A stretch of 5,003 nt of DNA from Deinococcus ruber. GTDB lineage: Bacteria; Deinococcota; Deinococci; Deinococcales; Deinococcaceae. Below are positions 1-5,003 of the stretch, in pieces; the first letter of the stretch is position 1; every line of letters starts with the position of its first letter. Location of the stretch: assembly GCF_014648095.1 (NCBI RefSeq), contig NZ_BMQL01000112.1, positions 1 to 5,003 on the forward strand, written 5' to 3'. The notes beneath the pieces are model-generated. The model had not been told where the DNA came from and did no database searches. It saw only the letters and a list, made by a program, of their open reading frames with translations. The translations under genes and the position numbers were made by a program.

Positions 1-22
1 GACCGCCATGCTGATGGTATGA
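1..22 (+). CDS. 3' end of an upstream gene (partial)
   Basis: Reading from base 2 gives T-A-M-L-M-V followed by TGA at 20-22. That stop overlaps the ATG at 19-21 of the next gene in an ATGA arrangement, typical of translationally coupled genes in one operon. Only six codons are visible, so neither function nor reality can be shown from this window. The call rests on the overlap geometry alone. Confidence 0.3.
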
Positions 23-429
23 CCGCCGCGCAGCACGCGAATCTCACGAACCCAGCGAATGTTCAGGCCTTCGAAACCTGCGTGTTTCTGTCGATTCGTG
101 CGGTGGCTGGCATCGAATTGTGCTCGGACTTACAGAACACTCAGGGGAGTGATCTGTTGTTGTGCGAGTATGCTGCCGAGCTGGAGCGCCACGCGCAGAT
201 GGTGGCGCATCTGGACGGGAATGGCGGCACTGATGTGCAGTTGTCCGGGCAGCAGTGGTACGCCCAGCTGGAAGCGGCGCAGAAGTCCGCGCTGGAGATC
301 GCTTACGAATCGCTGCATGCTGCTGCGTACCTCGGCCTGGAGGGCGGCACGGTTAGTGCCATGATGCTGGCGTCCGCCGCGTATGCGCTGCGGGTGTTGT
401 CCCACCGAACCGGCGAACGACTTAACTAA
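19..429 (+). CDS. Uncharacterised 136-residue protein
   Basis: I do not recognise this protein family. The ORF runs from ATG at 19 to TAA at 427-429 with GC-rich, coding-like codon use. It looks soluble and mostly helical: acidic and glutamine-rich helices around residues 45-65 and 78-100, an alanine-rich stretch at about 99-127, and three cysteines within residues 20-50. No signal peptide or clear membrane span is seen. The start overlaps the stop of an upstream reading frame (ATGA), suggesting it is a distal gene of an operon entering from the left. Its 3' end overlaps by eight bases the end of the decayed minus-strand gene at 422-1065. A later start is possible, but this ATG is favoured by the overlap. 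Confidence 0.6.
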   Translation: MTAAQHANLTNPANVQAFETCVFLSIRAVAGIELCSDLQNTQGSDLLLCEYAAELERHAQMVAHLDGNGGTDVQLSGQQWYAQLEAAQKSALEIAYESLHAAAYLGLEGGTVSAMMLASAAYALRVLSHRTGERLN

Positions 430-1065
430 CCACGGCATGCGAGGGGCGAACCCGCGGTCCTTCCAGGGGAGGACCCCGTGCATGCGCCTGCACAATGCAG
501 GCCGCCAAGGCTTCGGCCGTGATGTCTCAGTCCGCCCACTGATTCGGCCCGCTGCGGTGAACATCAGCCTGCTCGAACCGCCACAGGATCTGCACGCTCT
601 GGACACTGTGGCGAACCAGTGGGACGGGACAGCCCGCATCAACCTGGACGAAGACGCCGCTGCCATCCGGATGCCGCAGATGGACGGTCGCTTCTCCGCT
701 GCTGGCGATCCCGCTGACATAAAAGGAGGGGTTGCCCTGCCAGCCGAGCCGCTGTTGCAGCCGCATGAGACACCGCACACTGTCGACTCGGAAGCGCCTT
801 TTGCCGTCCTCGTTGTCGGACAGCGTCTCGTCACTGTACTGCCCGGGACCGCCGTCATCGCCCAGCGGCACATCCCCCTGCTGATTCAGGTGTTGCCACT
901 GGTGATGCTCCAACACCCGGGCACGTCAGGGCGCAGCATCCGTCCGAATAGCTCACTCAGTGGTGTGAGTGCTTCCAGGAAGGCAGGGGAGACATCCACC
1001 CCAGCAGGGTTGGCCGGTCCCTCCGGGCCTTATGTGTTGTACAGCGAGATGGTGCCTGCAACCAT
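422..1065 (-). pseudogene. Decayed gene for an unrecognised protein of about 215 residues
   Basis: No single ORF describes this region, but one protein emerges on the minus strand when lesions are bridged. It starts at ATG 1065 (MVAGTISLYNT), meets TAA at 1032-1030, then continues in the same frame through GPEGPANPAG and SPAFLEALTPLSELFGRM to about 918. There a one-base loss in a G run (GGGG to GGG on the minus strand) shifts the frame. The new frame reads VLEHHQWQHLNQQ to QWAD, meets TGA at 529-527 (possibly CGA to TGA), and continues DITAEALAACIVQAHARG to TAA at 424-422. From 930 to 1020 the lowest-GC codon position is the one expected as second position in the minus frame, and it switches to another phase left of about 917, supporting a frameshifted coding sequence. 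Part of the frame (529-916) is open for 129 residues and could be called as a gene with a GTG start at 916, but no good ribosome binding site precedes it. I do not recognise the family. Confidence 0.5.
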
Positions 1066-1195
1066 GGTGGACTTCGCTGGACGATGCGTGCAATGCGTCA
1101 CCGCGGGTTTGTTGTTCCGACTCGCTCAGCAGGAGGAGGGCGCACCAGCGGGTGCATTCGTGAACGCCTAACGCCTCACTGAGATTGAGCCACCC
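1066..1195. other. Unassigned spacer between IS6 fragment and decayed gene
   Basis: This stretch holds the open continuation of the IS6 frame without any family resemblance. It would be the 5' flank of the decayed minus-strand gene. No strong Shine-Dalgarno sequence precedes the ATG at 1065 on the minus strand (GCGAAGTCCACC). No other gene, RNA or repeat is recognisable. Confidence 0.3.
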
Positions 1196-1318
1196 GCTGC
1201 GGATGCATTTGCGAGACACCTCAATGCCCCACTCGAACAGAAGCTCCTCAATGTCACGGTAAGTTAGGGGAGAGCGGTGATAGTGCCACACAGTATGGCC
1301 GATCACTGAAAGTGGAAA
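1196..1318 (-). pseudogene. IS6-family transposase, N-terminal fragment
   Basis: The minus-strand translation from about 1318 down to 1196 reads HFSVIGHTVWHYHRSPL, then TYRDIEELLFEWGIEVSRK, then CIRS. This matches the known N-terminal helix-turn-helix region of IS6/IS26-type transposases (family pattern: A-V-x-x-Y-H-R-F-x-L-S-x-R-D-V-E-E-L-L-x-E-R-G-I-x-V-S). After S at 1198-1196 the expected W-C-x-K-F and the whole DDE catalytic core are missing. The frame stays open to 953 but reads as unrelated, cysteine- and glycine-rich sequence. About 40 of the usual 230 or so residues remain, so it cannot be active. GTG at 1306 can serve as a start, but the resemblance begins slightly upstream, so the original start is lost or lies further left in the protein. 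The abrupt junction near 1195 suggests a deletion or insertion breakpoint. Confidence 0.65.
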
Positions 1319-1381
1319 GGGCTATCCTGGGACCTTCTGGTCGGTTGGCATGGCCTTCCCATACGCCAGCAATTTGCCAGC

Positions 1382-1420
1382 ACCCTTTCCAGTCATGGCG
1401 GAACCTCCCGTGGAAAGGGT
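1382..1420. repeat. Perfect 10-bp inverted repeat ACCCTTTCCA / TGGAAAGGGT
   Basis: The arms lie at 1382-1391 and 1411-1420 with a 19-base loop. A third copy of the core TGGAAAGGG lies at 1313-1321, so the middle arm can also pair with it across 1313-1391. The repeat is about 50-90 bases past the stop of the minus-strand DUF347-type gene. No T-tract follows on either strand, so it is not a standard intrinsic terminator. It may be a structured 3' element or the ends of a small mobile element near the IS6 fragment. Confidence 0.55.
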
Positions 1421-1468
1421 CTGCTTCTGTGGATCCGCAGGCCCTCGGTCCCACGCCTTTTCCTTGTA

Positions 1469-2209
1469 TCATCCAGTGCTTGCGACCGCGTTCCCCCGTG
1501 CTTCCCGCGGCCGCCACAGCATCAGGATCAGGACAAACGCGCCGCCGGTGATCAGCATCGACACCGGCAGACCCAAGTTCAGTCCCTGCCGTTCCGCCAG
1601 CCAGTCGCCCATTGCCGTGCCTGCTGTCCGGGCGACACCCACCGTCGCCCAGTAGGCGAAGATCGACGCCAACCCCCACCGGGTCAGTGGCAGCATCCCA
1701 CCCAGCAGCAGGCCCAGGGCGATGGCCGTGACGCCTTGCCCCAGCGCATGCGATACGTCATCCCCCAGCACCGTACCCAGTACGCCGGCGGTCAGCATCG
1801 CCGCCCAGTACAGTCCCCCGGTCTTCGGCAGCCGCCTGGTCCTCTCGGACGTGTCCCGCTGCGCCAGCAGGGTCATCCCAGTCGCCAGGAGTCCCAACAG
1901 CACCACCAAGCCACCACTCACCAGTTGCGCAGGCAAACCTGCACGGAAATTCAGGAAGTCGGCGATATTCGTGGCCCCCGTGCGGATGATCAGAATGGCC
2001 AGCCAGTAATACACCTCGTGGGGTCTGGCATCACGGCGCTCCAGCAGAAAGACCACGGCCACGATCGCGGCCAGGACACCTAAGCCAGCCTGGAGACTCA
2101 GGCCGCTGGCATGGGCGTAGTAGTCGCCCAGATTGGTACCGAAGAGACTGGCGAAGGTGATGGCCAACCAGTAGCGGACATTGACCTGTGGGACGTGTAT
2201 TCGTTTCAT
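1469..2209 (-). CDS. Membrane protein with four DUF347-type repeats (COG4705-like)
   Basis: This is an intact 246-residue integral membrane protein of unknown function. Four repeats each place a YW pair exactly 15 residues before an aspartate: W14/D29, W69/D84, W135/D150 and W187/D202, in the pattern YW-x(13)-(G/A)-D. Each repeat is followed by a second hydrophobic helix (about 37-55, 92-115, 159-174 and 212-231), giving about eight membrane spans. This agrees with the DUF347 family: four tandem repeats, each with two membrane spans and a conserved tryptophan. Repeats 1/3 and 2/4 resemble each other most, for example RTG and RTAGT before the aspartate in 2 and 4. The ATG at 2209 is chosen because AGGAG lies seven bases upstream on the minus strand. 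The frame stays open to 2329, but the extra 40 residues are hydrophilic and lack the family pattern. It stands alone on this strand, so no partner or substrate can be inferred. Confidence 0.85.
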   Translation of the reverse strand: MKRIHVPQVNVRYWLAITFASLFGTNLGDYYAHASGLSLQAGLGVLAAIVAVVFLLERRDARPHEVYYWLAILIIRTGATNIADFLNFRAGLPAQLVSGGLVVLLGLLATGMTLLAQRDTSERTRRLPKTGGLYWAAMLTAGVLGTVLGDDVSHALGQGVTAIALGLLLGGMLPLTRWGLASIFAYWATVGVARTAGTAMGDWLAERQGLNLGLPVSMLITGGAFVLILMLWRPREARGNAVASTG

Positions 2210-2216
2210 GAAGGTG

Positions 2217-2221
2217 CTCCT
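2217..2221 (-). promoter_or_regulatory. Shine-Dalgarno site AGGAG deciding the start at 2209
   Basis: On the minus strand AGGAG is followed by seven bases and then ATG at 2209-2207. It supports the internal methionine over the longer open frame starting at 2329. Confidence 0.7.
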
Positions 2222-2518
2222 GAAGAGGGAATGGGCGATGAGGGCGTGTCGGCTGCTCTGAGGTGTTCGGCCAGTGACTTGGTGGCCCTGTTCGTTCCCC
2301 ACAGTGGCAGGGCCCCGTGCAGTGCTCACGCATAGCGTTCGAAGAACGAACGAAGGACGCGCTAGCGAATGATGCAGAGAAGAAGCCCGCGTTGACAGAA
2401 GCGGTGCCTATCGCCAGCGACGGTTCGTTGCGCTGCATGTCCGGGCGCTGGCCTACAGCAGCACAGAACAATGAGAGCTCCGGCGAGTGCAGGCGGCATA
2501 ATTGTGCGGGCGACCTCC

Positions 2519-2540
2519 GAGCAGACCACCCGGTCTGCTC
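2519..2540. repeat. Perfect 9-bp stem-loop GAGCAGACC / GGTCTGCTC
   Basis: The arms at 2519-2527 and 2532-2540 are fully complementary around a four-base loop (ACCC), a compact and stable hairpin. No T-run follows on either strand, so a standard intrinsic terminator is not shown. It lies in the gene-poor region between the divergent minus-strand membrane gene and the plus-strand cluster beginning at 2759. It could be a transcript-end structure, a protein-binding palindrome or an insertion-sequence end. Confidence 0.6.
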
Positions 2541-2758
2541 AATCCCCCGGTAGTCTGAACGGGCGCTACATCTGGACTCCATACATGCTGCGAACGTCAG
2601 CCACTTGGTGGGAACGCTCGCGCCATCTTCGCCACTCGTGCATCAAGGGTGCGACCACGCTCAATCAACGACCGCCAGACTCTGTGTAGGTCAAATACCG
2701 AACACACGGCGTTGCCCGGCGACTCAGGATGACCTGCAGCCAGAGTCTGAAGGCGAAC

Positions 2759-3022
2759 ATGACCGCAGCTCCGTACCACTCCGATGCGCCTACCCGACCA
2801 ACCCGTCCATCCAGGCGCTTCCAACCGGCCCGCGCCACCCTGCTGCTCATTCTCAGCACCGGCATGCTCGGCTACAGCGCAACCCAGGTGCTCACCACGC
2901 CAGCGCAACCGGAGGGCTTCCTCCTGTCCACCACCCACCTCCCCTCCCCACCACGCAGATCTCGCCTGTGCAGCCGACAGGAACCCAACTATGACCCAGA
3001 CTACCCTGCCCGTCTCGTCTAA
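2759..3022 (+). CDS. Short membrane-anchored ORF, possibly a frameshifted remnant
   Basis: From ATG 2759, with AAGG five bases upstream, the frame encodes 87 residues. Residues 1-25 are basic and proline-rich, and about 26-45 form a hydrophobic helix (TLLLILSTGMLGYSATQVL), like an N-terminal membrane anchor or signal. After TTPAQPEG near residue 55 the sequence becomes arginine- and proline-rich and less convincing. The frame at the codon-start phase of 2992 instead ends PTTQISPVQPTGTQL, and its TGA (2992-2994) overlaps the ATG at 2991 as ATGA. The original gene may therefore have carried the anchor followed by a P/T/Q linker and lost its frame near 2920. Neighbours suggest a redox role, and anchored FMN-binding proteins sometimes accompany ferric-reductase-like proteins, but no flavin-binding domain is present. 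Function is unassigned. Confidence 0.35.
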   Translation: MTAAPYHSDAPTRPTRPSRRFQPARATLLLILSTGMLGYSATQVLTTPAQPEGFLLSTTHLPSPPRRSRLCSRQEPNYDPDYPARLV

Positions 3023-3104
3023 ACCCGCGCGCACCAGCCCCCTGAACATCCTGATCACCACCCTGCTCCTGGGTCTGGTGCTATTCGCGTGGCTGCTGTC
3101 GTAG
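2991..3104 (+). pseudogene. N-terminal piece of the ferric-reductase-like protein
   Basis: ATG 2991 opens 37 codons: a polar start (MTQTTLPVSSKPARTSP) and then one strongly hydrophobic helix (NILITTLLLGLVLFAWLL) ending at TAG 3102-3104. AGGAA lies about seven bases upstream, and the ATG overlaps a preceding TGA as ATGA. A polar leader plus a first membrane helix is what is expected just before the LLTQSGTFSYVLLAVS region found in a different frame immediately downstream. I therefore read it as the first span of the same gene, separated by a stop and a frameshift between 3102 and about 3135. A free-standing 37-residue single-span protein is the alternative. Confidence 0.45.
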
Positions 3105-3168
3105 CAGGGCAGGGTGTCGCAGGCCTGGCCCGCAGGTCCTGCTGACCCAGTCCGGCACCTTCTCCTAC

Positions 3169-3528
3169 GTGCTGCTGGCCGTGTCCGCCACTCTCGCCCC
3201 CTTAATCGGCACGCGCTTCCTGCCGCAGTGGCTGACAGCGGGCATCAAAACCGGCTGGCACGGCATGATCTCGGGCTTCGCGCTGGTCGTCGGCCTGCTG
3301 CATGGCCTGTTCGCCACCGTCGGGCACGACGCCCTGACCGTGGCGCAGGTGGTGATTCCGGGACTGGCTCCTGACCGCACGTTGGCGATGGGTACCCTGG
3401 GTCTGTGGGGAATGCTGCTGGTATACGTGACGTGGACACTGAAGGGCCGCATCGGGATCAAGGCGGCGCGGGCACTGCACCTGCTGGCGTATCCGACCTT
3501 CGTGGCCGCGACGCTGCATCGACCGTGA
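3169..3528 (+). pseudogene. Ferric-reductase-like transmembrane protein, body, truncated at both ends
   Basis: This is a haem-binding membrane domain of the ferric-reductase-like (PF01794-type, MsrQ-related) group, which moves electrons across the cytoplasmic membrane. Counted from GTG 3169 there are about four membrane helices (1-16, 31-52, 72-91, 102-117). Four histidines sit in two pairs, H31/H45 (H-X13-H) and H104/H117 (H-X12-H), the usual bis-haem ligand layout, and all are kept. The resemblance starts upstream of the GTG, at about 3135 (VLLTQSGTFSY), so GTG 3169 is only the first standard start in this frame and not the true one. The first helix lies in another frame at 2991-3104. The protein ends HRP-stop just after the fourth histidine, where transposase-like sequence begins in another frame, so the C-terminus appears replaced. 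Function is probably lost. Confidence 0.65.
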
Positions 3529-4534
3529 CCCGGTACGGTCCAGCCGCGGGCATTTCGTGAAGGCCAGCGGTCTCCGCTGGCGAAGCCTGATGCTGCTGAC
3601 CCCTCTGCCTTGGGCCAATCGCGTCTGGACCTTGCCGTTCCTGACGGCACTGGTGCCGTCACAGCGGTACAACGAAGAACGCGGTCGCCGGCACAGGACA
3701 CTGACGGACTGGGCTCGGCAGATGCTGCGCGTGGTGCAGCGCTGGTGTCCTGGACGACCGCTGATCGTGGTGGCAGACAGCGCGTACGCGGTCATCAACT
3801 GGCTCTTCGACCTCCAACAGGGCCGTCCGATCACCGTGATCACCCGGCTCCGCCTGGATGCCGCACTGTACGAACCGGCGCCTGAACGACAGGTCGGTCA
3901 GATGGGCCGAACTCGCCTCAAGGGCAATCGTCTCCCAAACCTGGCGTCCTTGGTGAACGATCCAACGACGCGCTGGCAGAGCATCCGCGCACATCGCTGG
4001 TACGGAGAGCTCAACCGGGAAGTCAAAATCATTTCACAGACCGCCCTGTGGTACCACGCTGGCCTCCCACCCCTCCCGCTACGCTGGGTGCTGGTTCGCG
4101 ACCCCAAAGGGAAGTTCTCCACCCAGGCGTTGCGCTGCACCGATCTGCTGCTCAGCCCGGTGCAGATCCTGGAGTCCTTCGTGCAGCGGTGGCAGCTCGA
4201 GGTCACCTTTGAAGAGGTTCGAGCGCACCTGGGTGTGGAAACGCAGCGGCAGTGGACCGACCTCGCCATTGCGAGAACAACCCCAGCGTTGCTAGGGCTG
4301 TTCTCACTCGTCACCCTGATGGCCCACGAACGCTGGCAGAGCTGTGAACCTTGGGTCCGTCGTGCCGCGTGGTACGACAAGACCCTGCCTACTTTTGTTG
4401 ATGCACTCGCTGAGGTTCGGCGAGCGTTGTGGAAAGTGCCGACGTTTCGCATGTCTGCGCCAGGACGGGAAATGGTTCAAGTCCCGCTTGACTTGATCGA
4501 GCGCCTTGCAGACGCGCTCTGCTACGCCGCCTGA
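3521..4534 (+). pseudogene. DDE transposase (IS701/DDE_5-like), N-terminally truncated
   Basis: The recognisable frame begins at 3521 with DRDPVRSS and runs to TGA 4532-4534, about 337 residues. GTG 3557 is the first usable start and gives 325 residues. From that GTG, the second catalytic aspartate is probably D74 in LIVVADSAYA, and the glutamate is probably E215 in RWQLEVTFEEVRAHLG, followed by the family-like ARTTPALLGLFSL at about 239-251 and the C-terminal LCYAA. Family members usually have about 100-150 further N-terminal residues with the first catalytic aspartate and a DNA-binding region. These are absent, so the enzyme should be inactive. The left end joins the ferric-reductase-like gene without a gap, and no left terminal inverted repeat remains. 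The right end of the element must lie between 4534 and the TolC-like gene but cannot be fixed. The DDE class is sure; the exact IS family is less so. Confidence 0.75.
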
Positions 4535-4585
4535 CGCTCCTCAATGGCCAAAGTCGAGCTCAGAGGAGAGGAAGAAAGTTTGGAT

Positions 4586-4615
4586 AAGATGGCAGCGTCC
4601 TCTTCGCACCATCTT
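4586..4615. repeat. 7-bp inverted repeat AAGATGG / CCATCTT
   Basis: The arms at 4586-4592 and 4609-4615 are perfectly complementary with a 16-base loop. It lies directly downstream of a purine-rich run (4562-4578) and just before a second inverted repeat. It could be a leader structure of the TolC-like gene or part of the right end of the insertion sequence. Confidence 0.4.
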
Positions 4616-4616
4616 C

Positions 4617-4640
4617 ACGAAGGCTCCATCATGCCTTCGT
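4617..4640. repeat. 8-bp stem-loop ACGAAGGC / GCCTTCGT
   Basis: The arms at 4617-4624 and 4633-4640 are perfectly complementary around an eight-base loop (TCCATCAT). There is no T-tract after it. It lies about 80 bases upstream of the TolC-like start and about 83 bases after the transposase stop, so it could end the transposase transcript by a non-canonical route or structure the leader of the next gene. Confidence 0.5.
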
Positions 4641-4710
4641 AGGCAGCTGAAACGATGCCTGTATGCCCAATAGCTCATACCACCCGAGTCCCCCATCCTT
4701 CTCTGATACA

Positions 4711-4715
4711 GGGAG
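4711..4715 (+). promoter_or_regulatory. Shine-Dalgarno site GGGAG for the GTG start at 4722
   Basis: GGGAG is followed by six bases and then GTG at 4722-4724. This supports the non-ATG start, which is immediately followed by a textbook signal peptide. Confidence 0.7.
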
Positions 4716-4721
4716 ACGACC

Positions 4722-5003
4722 GTGAGAAAAATAGTGTTGCTGTCCCTTCTTCTGGGAACAGCGGCGCTTCCTGCAGCAGCACAAACCGCACCGGCTCAAG
4801 CACCAATTTTACCATCGAGTTCAGCCGCAACACTGTCCGCTTCCACTGCCCCGTTTACCCTTTCGGACGCGCTGGCAGGGCTGAGCGCTTCGGCGCAGTA
4901 CCGACAGGCGCAGCTGGCCCTGAGCACCGCCCAGGCACAGGCACAGGCTGCCCAGGCCAACCTCGGCCCCACGGCAGGCGTGAACGGCAGCGTCAGTCTG
5001 GCG
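4722..5003 (+). CDS. TolC-family outer membrane efflux protein, 5' part
   Basis: The gene is open to the window edge, giving 94 residues. A Sec signal peptide has a basic start (MRK), a hydrophobic core (IVLLSLLLGTAALP) and a probable cleavage after AAA at residue 20. A Ser/Thr/Ala/Pro linker spans 21-44. It is followed by FTLSDALAGLS at 45-55 and a glutamine- and alanine-rich helix (59-79) ending NLGP, the entry pattern of TolC/OEP proteins (T-L-x-x-A-L, then A-x-A-x-x-P). Such proteins form the outer-membrane exit channel of efflux pumps or type I secretion. GTG 4722 is preferred because of GGGAG six bases upstream and the good signal peptide. The first codons (AGA AAA ATA) are A-rich and unlike the GC-rich rest, consistent with an unstructured 5' mRNA. 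Pump partner genes, if any, lie beyond the window. Confidence 0.85.
   Translation, partial: MRKIVLLSLLLGTAALPAAAQTAPAQAPILPSSSAATLSASTAPFTLSDALAGLSASAQYRQAQLALSTAQAQAQAAQANLGPTAGVNGSVSLA

Larger units (their letters stand above)
2210..2758. other. Gene-poor region upstream of the DUF347-type gene
   Basis: Several open frames cross this stretch on both strands, but none has a convincing start, family motif or consistent codon bias. The promoter of the minus-strand membrane gene should lie in its left part, but I cannot place -35/-10 boxes with confidence. GTTCG-AAGAA-CGAAC at 2337-2351 is a small operator-like inverted repeat in the expected upstream area. The right part (2600-2758) has minus-strand frames that look faintly protein-like, including DLHRVWRSLIERGRTLDARV at about 2690-2630. 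It may be a remnant of an old insertion, but I could not identify it. Confidence 0.35.

Noticed and set aside
456..475. Inverted repeat GGTCCT / AGGACC as terminator for the 136-residue gene
   Set aside because: The stem is only six bases, there is no T-tract, and it lies inside the coding-like end of the decayed minus-strand gene.
130..873. Minus-strand open frame of 247 codons
   Set aside because: It is rich in R, S, P and C and runs antisense through the 19-429 gene and out of frame through the decayed gene. It is a shadow frame.
383..1171. Plus-strand open frame of 262 codons
   Set aside because: It is long, but it overlaps the end of the 136-residue gene and has no recognisable motifs. 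The low-GC second codon position changes phase near 917, so one unbroken plus-strand frame does not fit. The minus-strand reading gives more protein-like sequence.
2392..2414. TTGACA as a plus-strand -35 box
   Set aside because: The hexamer is perfect, but no acceptable -10 sequence lies 16-18 bases downstream and no nearby plus-strand gene follows.
2597..3061. Minus-strand open frame ending RVAKMARAFPPSG
   Set aside because: The last 35 residues look somewhat protein-like, but the rest is glycine-, arginine- and tryptophan-rich. Base periodicity over 2600-2760 does not favour this frame, and I recognise no family.
3202..3843. Minus-strand open frame of 213 codons
   Set aside because: It is antisense to both the ferric-reductase-like region and the transposase and crosses their junction. 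Its composition is typical of GC-rich antisense frames.
3898..4452. Minus-strand open frame of 184 codons
   Set aside because: It lies entirely antisense to the clearly recognisable transposase and has arginine- and serine-rich shadow composition.
1..5003. CRISPR arrays, tRNA or rRNA genes
   Set aside because: I see no regularly spaced repeats, no tRNA-like cloverleaf segments and no conserved rRNA stretches in the window.

Overview
The window is high-GC bacterial DNA. It looks like an accessory or rearranged stretch of a Deinococcus-type genome. The support is indirect: the transposase types, the ferric-reductase-like and TolC proteins, and GC-rich codon use with AGGAG/GGGAG ribosome binding sites. 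The genus is an inference from remembered family resemblance, not from a search.

Layout: (1) Positions 1-429, plus strand: the last codons of one gene overlap by ATGA the start of an unrecognised 136-residue protein. (2) Positions 422-1065, minus strand: a decayed protein gene. It becomes readable only when two in-frame stops and one single-base frameshift are bridged. (3) Positions 1196-1318, minus strand: the N-terminal piece of an IS6-family (IS26-like) transposase, cut off abruptly. Small inverted repeats built on TGGAAAGGG follow. (4) Positions 1469-2209, minus strand: an intact 246-residue membrane protein with four W-X14-D repeats (DUF347/COG4705 type), the best-preserved complete gene with a recognisable family. 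(5) Positions 2210-2758: no convincing gene, but one perfect 9-bp stem-loop. (6) Positions 2759-3528, plus strand: remains of a small membrane or redox cluster. It holds a short signal-anchor ORF, then a ferric-reductase-like haem membrane protein split by a stop and a frameshift and cut off right after its fourth histidine. (7) Positions 3521-4534, plus strand: an N-terminally truncated DDE transposase fused directly onto the broken ferric-reductase gene. (8) Positions 4535-4721: a spacer with two adjacent inverted repeats and a tiny ORF. It leads into the start of a TolC-family outer-membrane efflux gene (4722 to the window end).

Overall this is a graveyard of insertion-sequence fragments and genes broken near them, between a few apparently intact genes: the 136-residue ORF, the DUF347-type protein and the TolC-like gene. 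I see no convincing new multi-gene system. The items most worth checking are the decayed minus-strand gene, the ferric-reductase/transposase junction and the structured leader of the TolC gene.
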